Assembly (NCBI GenBank): GCA_903813345.2
Contig: CAIIXF020000117.1
Span: 1-26,512 of the forward strand
Source of the DNA: Owenia fusiformis
Taxonomy: Eukaryota; Annelida; Polychaeta; Sabellida; Oweniidae
Reading direction: 5' to 3'
Length of the DNA: 26,512 nt
This document shows, in pieces, positions 16,832 to 26,263 of the stretch. The notes under the pieces were generated by a model that did no database searches, was not told the origin of the DNA, and saw only the letters and a program-made list of their open reading frames with translations. Within the stretch, counting starts at the first letter, position 1. Each line of letters begins with the position of its first letter. Made by a program: the position numbers and the translations under genes.

Positions 16832-17107
16832 CTGTTGGGATTGTATGTCTCTGGCTTAATGTAACCTGGCGTATATGGGCCTAACCGAGACCCCACATAA
16901 TTACTTCCACCAAAGTCATTGATCTAAAATATATGTTAATAGTCATGAATATTCAATTTTATTTACTTTTTCATGTCAAGTCAGGACTATTATGATTTTA
17001 TTTGAACATTGACAGTGTATTTTTCAAAGCTCTAAGATATTTTATCATCCTCACTTACTTTACTAAGAAGAGGTATTTTCCTGATTGCTATTTCCATTTA
17101 TTTTGGT
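16832..17107. repeat. target repeat, copy 2, the unoccupied site
   Basis: Direct paralogue of 15019-15125 plus 16229-16480. At the position of the insertion it reads ATATATGTTAATAGTCATG, with a single TA. This is the pre-insertion structure. Confidence 0.92.
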
Positions 17108-17136
17108 CTGTGTAGCTAAGTGTATTTTCTGACTAC

Positions 17137-17165
17137 AGGGTGTCCGGAAAGTGAAGATACAAATA
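17137..17165 (+). repeat. orphan mariner-type terminal repeat end
   Basis: TACAGGGTGTCCGGAAAGTG has the form of a Tc1/mariner left end (TA plus CAGGGTG..) and resembles, but is not identical to, the end at 10497. I found no inverted partner within the window. It may mark a truncated element. Confidence 0.4.
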
Positions 17166-17495
17166 TTCTTATTTTGAGAGATTTAATTTTCCCTTCATGT
17201 TTTCTCTTTCTCCATTAGTTCTTTAATTGGTAATCTAATACCTTCCTCCTGGCCTATAAAAATTGAAAAAAATGTCTGTATATTATATCATGCGCATATA
17301 TTATATATTATTTCTTGTTGGGTTGGAAGATTTTCTGCACTATTTTCCTTGTTTTAAAGTACTCTCTTTTTGACAGGAGTGCCATTGTACTGCACCACAC
17401 TCTGTTTCTTTTTTTCCTTAACATATAAGTTGAATTCAATTTTTTGTGCACAAAAGTAGGAATTGATGGTATATCAAAAAAGGTGGATTCCCATT
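17166..17495. other. no gene seen
   Basis: AT-rich sequence between the orphan mariner-like end and the Harbinger fragment. It may be internal sequence of a truncated element. Confidence 0.35.
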
Positions 17496-17742
17496 GAACT
17501 TACTAACCAATAGTATTGAAGGCATGTCTCCCTTTTCTGGACACATATGCTGGCCCGTGCAGCTAAGGTCAGATAATTGGGATCAGTGTCCCATCCACAA
17601 GTCCAACAACATTTGGAATTCTGTGTCTAGCATCAATGAAACCGTCTCGAATTTCCCGACGCCTCGCGCCATTTGGCCAGTAGAGCTCTTCATCTACATG
17701 TCTTACAATTTGATTATTTCTTATATGTATCAAGTGATACAT
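17496..17742 (-). pseudogene. PIF/Harbinger (HARBI1-like) transposase fragment
   Basis: The minus-strand frame from the ATG at 17740-17742 reads ...DEELYWPNGARRREI, GFIDARHRIPNVVGLVDGT and LIPI. After TGA (17569-17571) and TAG stops it resumes in the same frame as HGPAYVSRKGRHAFNTIG. This is the start of the DDE nuclease domain of PIF/Harbinger transposases: the 'FPNV.G..DGT.I.I' motif holds the first catalytic Asp and 'Y.NRKG.HS.N.Q' follows it. The sequence ends at about 17496, before the second Asp and the Glu. No Myb/SANT partner gene and no terminal repeats were found. Clearly a dead fragment. Confidence 0.8.
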
Positions 17743-17888
17743 TTAAAGGGGCAACATGGCCTGTTGAGAAAACTCAAAAAATTTTACTTTTCTGAGCTAT
17801 CAGGGCAACATTTATACCTATACGTATACCTATATATATTTGGATATACAAAATGTGCTTTTAGCTGATTTTTAAAGTTCTCTTTCTT

Positions 17889-18157
17889 TCAAATAAACAC
17901 AGATATGCTCACTCTACTTATTAGTAGCCATCGGTAAAAGTGAAATGAAACAGAACCGAATGTGGCTAAGGTATACTTCAAAACAGCCCTTGCATGTGAT
18001 GCCCCGGTTATTTTGCCATATGCCTCATCATTTACATAGGACACTGCCCTAGCACCATTAACTGTTATGTAGAAAGAACAATCATTGTCTTCCTTCATCC
18101 TCCACAGTTTACATTGTACATCATCAACTTGCAGCCATAAATGGGGGTTGAAACTCC
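17889..18157 (-). CDS. predicted exon, unknown protein
   Basis: An acceptor GTATTTACAG precedes 18157. The minus-strand frame then reads SFNPHLWLQVDDVQCKLWRM and continues through YITVNGARAVSYVNDEAYGK to a stop near 17889, about 88 codons open without internal stops. The composition is protein-like but I do not recognise a domain. The last ~20 residues turn hydrophobic and may be read-through into intron. It lies directly upstream of the Harbinger fragment on the same strand and could be an unrecognised part of that or another element. Confidence 0.35.
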
Positions 18158-18423
18158 CTGTAAATACAGATTAATATAATTTATTCACCTTAAGCATGAT
18201 GAGCATATTATGTGTATAAGGTTACATTGATCTTTTGATGTGCTCACTTACCATATGTTATATTGTGTGATAGATTCTACTGCTGCAAACATATAGTTTA
18301 TGTACTTTCATTAAATTTAATCATACACATTAGCCCTTAAACGGTTAGTGCTCATATGCTCTTCACACTACATAGCAACTACAACACACTATTTTGTTAC
18401 TTTTCCACATTTTGCACTAGGTA
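18158..18423. other. no gene seen
   Basis: AT-rich spacer between the predicted exon and the KDZ-like fragment. Confidence 0.35.
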
Positions 18424-18790
18424 CTAAAGGTTTTTCCCTGAATGATAACACTTCACGGTGTAACGATTTCTCCTTGTCACCATACGATGTTAGTAGAACA
18501 GGTGATGATTTTTTGTCATTGAGCATAATATTTTCTTAAACCTGCCTGCCCAAACAAATGTTTGTTCAGCAACCATAGTGTTTTTTGTGCCCCTCAGCTC
18601 CGGAAACATGACATCAATACGATCAGGGTGCAGATCAGTTTTACATGATGCTCAAGTATGGTTGTTCAAATGTAATTTGTCAATTATTTTGTTAATTCGC
18701 ATCCACATTTTGCTATATTTCTTCTTAAATGGCAATGCTGTTTGTGCAGCTTTCAGTCTCATGAGGTTGCACATATTGTCATAGGATAAC
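18424..18790 (-). pseudogene. KDZ-like transposon protein C-terminal fragment, copy A
   Basis: One minus-strand frame runs through MRLKAAQTALPFKKKYSKMW, IIDKLHLNNHT, a stop, SCKTDLHPDRIDVMFPELRG, TMVAEQTFVWAGRFKKILCS and MTKNHHLFY. It then meets another stop and continues HRMVTRRNRYT. The 'KN.MVAEQTF.W..R.K.I...M.K.HH.F..HRMV.RRN' string is one I recall from large repeated transposase-like families (KDZ group) in invertebrates. The frame stays intact while two or three nonsense changes have occurred, the mark of gradual decay. It shares its core pattern with 14490-15018 but is too different to be a recent duplicate. Confidence 0.5.
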
Positions 18791-18799
18791 CAACTTTTA

Positions 18800-19078
18800 G
18801 ACCCAATCCTTATTAGGAGTTATTTTACAAACCAGAAAGAGCCAGTTGAGAATAATGAGGAACACCTGACCCAAAGATTCAGACCTGAAACACAAAATAC
18901 TTCCATGGGTCAATCACTGGTATTCACTTTGCGGTTCCACTTTGCACAATACTACACCAACATTAAATACATGTAACTGAATGGAAACTATTTCTTAATT
19001 TAGAATTATAATTTTTCAACAGAAAATATAACAGCGTAAAAGACAAAAGAGAGGTGAATGAATATACATTTATTCACA
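18800..19078. other. no gene seen
   Basis: Short spacer with no supported frame. Confidence 0.35.
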
Positions 19079-19340
19079 TTATTCAATAAACAAGCTCTTT
19101 TGTACCTTTTTGAATAACAACTGAAGTATTCTAACATCCTCTTCAGCATTATGTACCGTGAAGGTTTCTGTCAGAAGTTTGATGTCAGCCAGATCGGGTT
19201 GTTTATTTATATGATGGCAACCCTGGCCACACCTTCTTGAAGATTGGCTTGGTATCACCCATTCCATCAAGTTTTATACAGACATTTAGGTTGGACTGTG
19301 TGATAGCTAGCTGTTTTCTGCAATGAATAAAACATTCATC
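19079..19340 (-). pseudogene. DEDDh exonuclease-like (DnaQ/RNase T-type) fragment, frameshifted
   Basis: An acceptor ATTCATTGCAG lies near 19321. The minus-strand frame from there reads KQLAITQSNLNVCIKLDGMG, then DTKPIFKKVWPGLPSYK and a stop. In another frame it resumes as QPDLADIKLL and TFTVHNAEEDVRILQLLF. The 'GF.DTLP.FK...P.L.SYK' and 'HNA..DV..L..L' blocks match a DEDDh exonuclease family, with His40-x4-Asp45 of the 63-aa frame being the ExoIII motif. From memory, proteins of this type recur in invertebrate transposon-like gene families. The two frames are separated by four extra bases in ATAAATAAACAAC, so a single 4-bp duplication would account for the break. The first catalytic DE motif is not visible. 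Confidence 0.5.
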
Positions 19341-19539
19341 TATTAGGCAAAATTCGTTTCCAATCAAAATGTAGTTCCAAGAAGAAAAAAAAATAGATAC
19401 CAGAATATTTGTTTCATATGGATAAGTCAATGTTAGCTTTTTCTATTAATGTAGACAAATTCATCAGAAATGGTTGCTTACAACTGAAAAATTTCCTTAT
19501 TACTGTATGTGGAACAAGTTACTAGAACTAAGAACAAGG

Positions 19540-19900
19540 CATTAATATGACAAAATGTCACCACCTTTCTTGATTTTCTTGCTTTCGATCAAAGATGTCA
19601 ATAAAGTATCTGGAAAATTTATATTTTTGTCAAAAATCAAAGAATCCAATCTTGGAGAGTTATGGTTACTTCCCGAGTGAACACATATTGTGTCACCAAA
19701 ATAGGGTTTTAATTTATCAAGTAAAATTCTCCTGAGCCATAACACAACACTTCCTTACTATTACTTAACATAATATCTTTGTTGACCACAGTTCCTTTGG
19801 TTATAATTAAAGCATTCTTTACACTAAAAAAATCAGTTGTGAACTTGTCCATGTGTTTATATAATGCTGTTATATCTATCCTTTCCCCTGATCAATGATT
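19540..19900 (-). pseudogene. coding-like remnant, unknown, includes duplicated block A
   Basis: Minus-strand pieces read GIDITALYKHMDKFTTDF, then NALIITKGTVVNKDIMLSNS and KEVLCYGSG. In a 67-aa frame they continue LLDKLKPYFGDTICVHSGSN and NFPDTLLTSLIES. These look like decayed protein rather than noise because part recurs at 20990-21139, also on the minus strand. Family unknown. It lies upstream of the exonuclease-like piece on the same strand and could be from the same gene. Confidence 0.35.
19570..19726. repeat. 157-bp dispersed duplicate, copy A
   Basis: Direct copy of 20990-21139, sharing TTGATTTTCTTGCTTT, ATAAAGTATCT.GAAAATTTA and GTGAACACATATTGTGT. The main difference is a small gap around TCCAATCTT. 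Confidence 0.85.
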
Positions 19901-20598
19901 ACTGATTACTATTAGATTGAAGAACCCATCCACCAGCTTTGAACTTCTTTTTTCTTTTCCAGTACAAAACATTTTACCTCACAATATTGAAAGAAAGGCA
20001 AGAAAATGCCAATCTTATATATTAATATTTACATATATATACAAAGCCCTTCAAGTATGTTTACTGCACAAAGCTTCTTTATGACCATCCATTTATATGT
20101 CATCGAATAGAACTAGTTTAAAAAGAAATCTTATCTGTGAATATTGCCTTTAGGCGAGAAAGTGGACATGCTGCCTTTCTCATCCGCCATTTTTTGTTAT
20201 CGTTACCGCAAAATTTTGCAAATCGCCTACGTAACTGTCATGCTATAACACCCTGATCTTGCAAGATTCTTTCGAAGTTTAATTCAGTAAGTTTGTTTTA
20301 ATTTAAACTCCTTTAATCATAGAAGACAGGGTAGATCTTTTACTTTTTGCTGATCCCTTTCTTGGCTCCATTACAAATAAAATGGATATTGAACTTTCAG
20401 CTTATTTACTACTTGCGCTTCAGGGAAGTAAAAAAATAACTCACAATTCAAATCTCATATTTATATACCTTCCTCTACCCTGTCTTCAAGTTTTCCTGAT
20501 TATTTTTTTTATCCAAACATGTTTTATAGTTGTATTGTTATATGGTTAATATGGTTAATATTAACAGGGCCAATAATGCCTAGGCGTATGACAACTTA
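19901..20598. other. no gene seen
   Basis: AT-rich spacer with short repeats such as ATATGGTTAATATGGTTAAT near 20540. Two or three CG-containing words occur at 20150-20240 but no recognisable gene. Confidence 0.35.
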
Positions 20599-20821
20599 TT
20601 ACTCATGAAGTAAAGAAAACATGAAAAAATTATAACTATTGTACCATATCCAATGTCCTAATGGAAAGTATCTCCCTTGGTCGAAAAGGGCATACACTTG
20701 CTGTCTGATAGCTGCGTACGTAAAGTCGTCGATCTTCCCAATGTAGACTTTTGGAGAGGGGGGCTTTGTTATAGGGAGGGAATTGGTCTTTGGGTCTACA
20801 TATTTAGGGGTGTTGTCATCT
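20599..20821 (-). pseudogene. N-terminal fragment of an IS630/Tc1-related DDE transposase
   Basis: Right after an acceptor TTAACTTCCAG, the minus strand is open for 73 codons from 20821 to a TAA at 20599-20601. It reads DDNTPKYVDPKTNSLPITKP, PSPKVYIGKIDDFTYAAIRQ and QVYALFDQGRYFPLGH. I recognise the 'IDDF...AIR..VY.LFD.G.Y.....' pattern as the helix-turn-helix start of a DDE transposase family common in invertebrates, where a 'LDE.WV' catalytic block should follow. After GRYFPLG the similarity stops and the last ~18 residues look random, so the gene is truncated here. Local G+C is clearly higher than its neighbours. There is no in-frame ATG, as expected if it is a non-first exon. Confidence 0.5.
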
Positions 20822-20989
20822 CTGGAAGTTAAATAATATATATTGCATAGTCCTGAGGATTAAAGTCTTTGATATCCATGTATGGAGTGCACTGTTTTAA
20901 GAGTGAATTGAAAAATTTTGATAAAAAATTACAAAAATTAGTGGACATCATGTAGGATTTTAGTATCATTGTTCACGAGAATTTCAGAT

Positions 20990-21139
20990 TTGATTTTCTT
21001 GCTTTTGATCAAAGATGCCAATAAAGTATCTTGAAAATTTATATTTTTGTCTAAAATCAGAGAATTGGAGAGTCATGGTGACTTCCAGAGTGAACACATA
21101 TTGTGTTACAAAAATAGAATTTTAATTTATCAAGTAAAA
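20990..21139. repeat. 150-bp dispersed duplicate, copy B
   Basis: Direct copy of 19570-19726, about 1.42 kb away. Flanking sequences differ at both ends, so this is not one large tandem duplication. Confidence 0.85.
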
Positions 21140-21560
21140 ATGGTCTTAATATATATTTTACATCGCTGTATTTTAAAAGATTTAGAATAAACTAGATAAA
21201 CTTCATAGGCATCAACAGGTTACATATATCCATCATCTAAAGAATGAGTTCCAATTTTATGGTTAGCCTCTCCCAGTGAAATCGACTGGTCAAAGTTATG
21301 TGATATTTTTTCAAATTTTACTAAATCAGACAAAGATAAAGAGATATGGGTTCATTTAAAGGATGCTTTACTTTTTTACAAGTTTCCACAATATTTATGA
21401 TATCCTGTAAACGCTTACGCTTATACTTTTTTTCACATGGTCTTCATATTTGGGATCCATCAGAATCCATCCATCCATCTGGAGTTTTCCAGACCTTAAG
21501 ACAATACTATTTTTGCACATAGGATTTTTTCACCCCAAAATAGACATAAATTAGCAAAAT
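21140..21560 (-). pseudogene. coding-like remnant, unknown family
   Basis: Minus-strand pieces read LMDPKYEDHVKK and, one frame over, KYKRKRLQDIINIVETCKKV with KHPLNEP. Further on they read FDQSISLGEANHKIGTHSLD, leading to duplicated block B. They resemble decayed protein, probably the same kind of element as 19540-19900. A short (ATCC)n run sits at about 21466-21478. Confidence 0.3.
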
Positions 21561-22130
21561 TTGACAATCAAATTATGTTTGCATAGCAACCATCATACCT
21601 ATAGTCACCACCAATTTTTATCAGATATCAATGACATATATGTGCATATATTCTGAAAAAATTGTGGTTATTCATAATGTTTTTGTAAAGTTATTAATTA
21701 TTTTCTATGTTCCACCTACTTTTGTCATGCTATAAAATTACAAATTAGGATGTAACTAGCATGGTCTCCAAAATTCTACTTCCATACCACAATTTAAGGG
21801 CTAGCCCATCACCTAATACTGTTGTGTTGCTCAGACAACAAGCCTTGTTATCAAGGACTTTTAAATTGATAATAGAAACCAATTTTAATTTTTCCCCTTA
21901 TCTTCTTATTTTGCGTTCATTGAAAATTTGAATGCAGACTATATTCTTCATGCTGACACTCTCAGCTCCCAAATGGTGTATTTGAATCTTAGTGCAGTAT
22001 ATGTTAAAAAAACTGCGCTCTTATTGTAACATTAAGTCTGGGTAACACCTCAAAATTAAACATGTCCTGTTGCTGATCTCACTGTTCATAGATTCCCATT
22101 TTGATAAATACAGATAGAATATGCATTATT
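21561..22130. other. no gene seen
   Basis: TTTGCATAGCAACCAT near 21578-21593 is a near match to an RFX/EF-C half-palindrome. Nothing else recognised. Confidence 0.35.
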
Positions 22131-22132
22131 CA

Positions 22133-22463
22133 CTAGCAACTGGGAATAGGAAACTTATCATTACTTGAGGACATGGACTTTTTTATGTGAAGTACCAGTG
22201 TGTCTTTGCGACTAAATTCTTTATCACATATTGAACATTTCACCTTTTTCTTGGAGTGGACTGTTTGAACATGTCTTAAAAGGTCTTTTTGATAGAAAAT
22301 GTTTTTTTTCCACATGACCTGCAGTAAAAATGATGATTGATTAAATGTTTTTTTAAATTATTTTCCGAACTATAGTCTTTGTCACAATCCTTACATTAGT
22401 GGATATTGAACTTTGCTTTCAATTGGACCAGTGGAATACTCCTTGATTCTGAAAAACACAATT
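22133..22463 (-). pseudogene. C2H2 zinc-finger cluster, damaged
   Basis: An acceptor TGTGTTTTTCAG precedes about 22450. Minus-strand fingers follow. The first reads CKDCDKDYSSENNLKKHLIN with two His (an in-frame stop lies just before it). The second begins CRSCGK and continues, after a frameshift in an A-run, FYQKDLLRHVQTVH. The third is KCSICDKEFSRKDTLVLH, whose second His is replaced (IKKSM). Three fingers with short linkers suggest a nucleic-acid-binding protein, as in host transcription factors or transposon-borne zinc-finger proteins. A stop, a frameshift and a lost ligand argue for a pseudogene. Confidence 0.6.
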
Positions 22464-23545
22464 TGATTAGCTGTATACATCAAATCTACACAATTTTATA
22501 TTGTAAAGGATCAAAAGAAAATTTCTGAAAATTTTGTGGTGTTTAGTCATGTGGAGTCAGTTATATATTTTTGAAAAAGTAGTAGAAAGATTTGTAAAAA
22601 TGGCAGCCATGAAGTTTAGGTAATCTATCTATTTGGAACGAGCATCACCTGCCTACACTACTGGCTCCTCAATAGATTCAAACAAAACACCTTGCTGACG
22701 GTCCCAAACGTTAAAAATAGCTGGTATAATGTACAGCCGTTGTAAGTACATAAATGTCCTAAAGCAATTTTGTGACAATACAGATTCATATATAGACAAG
22801 GCACGTTTTCATCAAGAGTAAATGTGGTAGGCATTTTGTGTTAAAAGTGTTCTGACAAGTGTTTCTTATGTAACTTTTTATGCTTGAAAGTACTTACTTT
22901 TTGAGTATTAACATATTTTTAGTTCTTATATGGCCCTGGTATTGCAGTTGTACTCAATAGCTGGTGATTTCATTTTTGTCACATCACAGTATGTTGTGCA
23001 GTTTATTCAATATCTTGGGATTTGTCACATTACACAACAGGGCTTGCAAATTGTAACCGCTATGCCATCCAAGATAGGCCAAGCTGGTGCCCATCTCAGT
23101 ACATCTGTCTGTAGTTCTGTCTGTTTCCTTTGAACGGTTTAACCAATCATGTCTGTGAAGTAAAATGGGACACAGAATTAAAGTATTATTTGAACTTAAA
23201 AGATTAATGTTTTATTCATTTAGAGTTTACATACTTGAATTTCCAATATCAAATTTCTCGTCTCAGATTAGCATCTATTAGCAAATTAGCAAATTATGAA
23301 ATTGGTCAGAATGCACAAAATGATTGTGAATTATACCATTTTCTACATTTTAATTGGTGTGCAATTGTTAAACATATGACTTCCACCATATGGAAAATGG
23401 CCATATGGCTGCTATGAACATGACAAATAATATGTGAAAGTATCGAGTTGATCTGGTCATTCACTCTATGGAAGAAATATATACCTTAAACTCATTATAA
23501 TTTCCCATGACGCATACTAGAGAATATTCTCTGAGAAAACAACTT
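22464..23545. other. no gene seen
   Basis: Over 1 kb of AT-rich sequence. A 67-codon plus-strand frame at 22930-23133 has hydrophobic content but no matching splice or domain signals. CCATATGG-type palindromes lie at about 23386-23406. Confidence 0.35.
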
Positions 23546-23547
23546 AC

Positions 23548-23618
23548 AAAGTGATTCCTCATAAATTTGTTTAGATTCCAATTCAGAGGGAAATGCCTTC
23601 TTAAACTGAACAGTGAAC
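23548..23618 (-). CDS. predicted 71-nt internal exon, unknown
   Basis: Bounded on the minus strand by ACCTGTTTCAG and by CTTT|GTAAGT, both strong. The frame reads FTVQFKKAFPSELESKQIYE with ESL after it. Too short to assign; could be a host exon. Confidence 0.4.
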
Positions 23619-23857
23619 CTGAAACAGGTATTAATCAGTTTTCAAATCTTATGATTATTAAGAATTTGAAAAGCTGAGCATAATGTGAATACACTGGTGT
23701 AAAATTGGGCAAAAACAGGCTTGAATCCCACAAAAAAGACTCCAGACATTGTTATGTTCTCAAATGTTTTCTTCTGTGTTTTACTTTATAGCCCTCACTG
23801 AATTTAAGTTAATTTTATAGGATTTAATTTAATTTCTTTCAACGTTAAAGAAAAAGT

Positions 23858-23982
23858 TAAGATTTATTAAGCTTCCCATTCAGCCTTTCCTTGGCTTTGC
23901 AAAATATGTCAATCAGAGTATTGGTCGTCCCTTTCCTGCACTTAATGGCCCCAAAGAGCTTGCATTTTCTTGCTGTTGCCAG
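23858..23982 (-). CDS. predicted terminal exon, unknown
   Basis: After ATATTTTTCAG the minus strand is open for 41 codons to a TAA. It reads LATARKCKLFGAIKCRKGTT and continues NTLIDIFCKAKERLNGK. Basic and cysteine-containing, richer in G+C than its surroundings. No family recognised. Confidence 0.35.
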
Positions 23983-24202
23983 CTGAAAAATATTTCATAG
24001 ATACTCTCAATAATGTTGACATATCATCTAGTGTTGCGTTATGACGTTATGAAATGTGATTAGGGCCTACATTACATAGGAGCGTGTTGAGCATTTTTGG
24101 GAAATGTAGAAAACAAAGTTTATTCTGTTAGAAATGTAAAGATCTTTGATTGGAATGATAAAATTATTGATACCATTGAAAAAAATTTCCAGCTTTGGAC
24201 TT

Positions 24203-24940
24203 TTTCAATTCAATTCAATTATTTATTTATTTCATAATTCTTATATAATATACACTATAAAAACAAGCCGCTAGACACCTTAGTGGGTATATGTTGCGGT
24301 TTAACAGAAATCATTAAAATGACAACTAGACTACATATAAAAGAAAACACTTATATTATGTTACATGTAGGTATATAAAAATGGTATTAACAATTAATCT
24401 AAGGATGTACAATGTAAAAATGTTACAAAAATCGGGTACCAGTATAAAATCAACAGTATAGTATGATATTGGTATTATACATTATCGATAGATGAGTAGT
24501 TTTTTATATGAAGATTTGAAAATATTTAGAGTGGAGCATTTTTTAATATCATGTGGTAGAGCATTCCAAAGATTAGGACCCAGATAGCGAAGGGAAAGTT
24601 TAGAGCATTTGGGGATATGAAAATGATGCAATAGTCTTGTGTAATGATGATGAATATTAATGTTGATATCAAACAAGTCTTGAAATAGATTTTTTGGAAG
24701 ACTGGGGTGCTTATTAAAGATTTTGTACATGAACTGACCAGTACAATATCTGTTGACATCAAAAATATTTAATATTCTAAGATCTTTAAATAGGGGAGCG
24801 GAGTGAGAAAGTCTATCCTTATTTAAAGCTAGCCTTAAGAATTGTTTCTGCAGTTTATGTAGACGATCATAAAATGATTTAAATGTGTTACCCCAGGGTA
24901 ACTTCAGGACTTCAATACATGTGAAAGCTGGACACATTTT
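24203..24940 (-). mobile_element. non-LTR retrotransposon (LINE), 5'-truncated 3' end
   Basis: The minus-strand copy keeps the last 151 codons of the reverse-transcriptase protein, a ~280-bp 3' untranslated region and a short tandem tail. Read on the minus strand, the tail is AATAAATAAAT followed by three ATTGA-type units (24205-24220). A microsatellite-like tail instead of poly(A) is typical of CR1/L2/Rex-type LINEs. Truncation at the 5' side, near 24940, is the normal outcome of target-primed reverse transcription. No target duplication was identified. Confidence 0.88.
24482..24937 (-). pseudogene. LINE reverse-transcriptase C-terminal region
   Basis: The 151-aa frame has the standard post-RT blocks: FYDRLHKLQKQFLRLAL (residues 22-38), HSAPLFKDLRILNI (45-58), FMYKIFN (69-75) and LRYLGPNLWNALPHDIKK (116-133), ending FKSSYKKLL. 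These blocks follow the thumb of Jockey/CR1-group reverse transcriptases. The catalytic FADD motif lies upstream and is absent. The frame is intact to its natural stop, so this copy is younger than most others in the window. Confidence 0.88.
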
Positions 24941-25028
24941 TCTATGTTAACCTGTGAACAGGGTGTTGTTATTTTGGTTCTCTATAAAGCATAACAGTTA
25001 TATTTTGTACAAAATCATGAATCTCTGT

Positions 25029-25175
25029 CTATCCTAGTTTTAATTTGTTAATAACATACTTATCAGTGCAAGAATCAATTCTTTTTTTCCGTAGTGATCC
25101 CCCAACAGTGGAGAGTATATATCCATGGAGGAGAGTGTTGGGAGAAATATGAGCATTGTCTGTCTTTGAAAGTAA
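25029..25175 (-). CDS. predicted terminal exon, unknown protein
   Basis: Begins straight after CTTTTGTTGCAG on the minus strand in phase 0 and is open for 48 codons to a TAG. It reads LLSKTDNAHISPNTLLHGYI, then LSTVGGSLRKKRIDSCTDKY. The LINE begins about 90 bp further along the same strand. The protein is unrecognised. Content and splice site look genuine, but it could belong to another element. Confidence 0.4.
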   Translation of the reverse strand, partial: LLSKTDNAHISPNTLLHGYILSTVGGSLRKKRIDSCTDKYVINKLKLG

Positions 25176-25185
25176 CTGCAACAAA

Positions 25186-25640
25186 AGATGATAGTCAGTT
25201 AAATATTTCAGGGGATGCAATCATATTTCGAAATTCATTTGTCACTTTCCAAAAATAGTAAATCTAATGCATTTGTATGATTAAATGAATTTGAATCTCA
25301 CTTTGGAATATTTTTGGAAAGTTGAACACATGATTTATTCTGCTGACCATTTAACAATATCATTAATTCCAAATGAGTAACTTAAATCGAGCATTAACTA
25401 ATTAAAGCTGTGCTTTGGCCAATATGCTTGACTGAATAATGGTACAAAGAAATCCAAAAAGGTAACCCAAACAAATGTTAACCCAAACAAATGTTAACAA
25501 CTCAGTCCAGCATGTCTCAGTCCAGTTTCATGATATTGCGCCACTCGCCTCTAGCATTTGCATAGGTTTGTTTTGGCTAAAATGTTCAAACATCCATAAA
25601 TATTAGTTTTAATTGACATTCCTGAAATGTATCGATAAAA
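25186..25640. other. no gene seen
   Basis: AT-rich. AACCCAAACAAATGTTA occurs twice back to back at about 25465-25497. Confidence 0.4.
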
Positions 25641-25703
25641 TTAATAATATTTTAGAAAATTACAATGTATAACGTGTCTAGTTACAGCTGTATTTTTGTA
25701 AAT

Positions 25704-25894
25704 GGTGGGGCATCCCCGGGTCTTTTTGATGTGCAACCCTGGGTCTTTTTTGTTTGGCAACCCTGGGTCTTTTTGGTGGGTCACCCCCGGGTCTTTTTGG
25801 TTTGGCAACCCTGGGTCTTTTTGGTGGGGCACCCCTTGGTGTTTTTGGTGGGGCACCCCTGGGTCTTTCTGGTTGGGTACCCTCGGGTCTTTCT
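25704..25894. repeat. 24-bp minisatellite, eight units
   Basis: The unit consensus is GGTTTGGCAACCCTGGGTCT plus TTTT. Units alternate between GGTTTGGCAACC and GGTGGGGCACCC types. One unit is 23 bp (25752-25774); the others are 24 bp. Because 24 is a multiple of three, long frames stay open on both strands (on plus, WVFLVGHP-type octapeptides; on minus, KDPGLPNQ-type). None has a convincing gene context. Confidence 0.93.
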
Positions 25895-26240
25895 GTTCAT
25901 GTTTAAAAACTTGATGAAGTCATATATCCCACAGTCTAAGAGCAAGAAAATAATTTTGTTCATAGAGAAGGCTATGGCTATTTGAGAAAATGAAGCATTT
26001 GTTTTAACTTTTACCCAAAATATAAAAATTGTATCCTCCTTTGTTCTGGGTTTGGAATTTTTGTTTTCAAGTAAGGAATAGATTGTAACAGTGTTGTCTT
26101 GCTGAGACCAGTATATATAAAACAATCATTGCATCAAAATTTGTGAATTCAAATCTTTTCACATTTCCTAAAGAGTTTATAAATGTTTGTAGAAATTGTA
26201 ATCTTTCAACTTTTCTTTTCCTAAACCCATCCTGATTAGT
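25895..26240. other. no gene seen
   Basis: AT-rich spacer. Frames here are extensions of the minisatellite frames. Confidence 0.35.
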
Positions 26241-26263
26241 TATAATATTTATTTAGCAGCCAA

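Noticed and set aside
17494-17868. 124-codon plus-strand frame
   Set aside because: It is the antisense shadow of the Harbinger transposase fragment, which has the recognisable motifs.
24526-24762. 78-codon minus-strand frame
   Set aside because: Out-of-frame shadow of the LINE reverse-transcriptase reading.
25665-25985. 106-codon plus-strand and overlapping minus-strand frames
   Set aside because: Both are produced by the 24-bp minisatellite, whose unit length keeps any stop-free frame open.
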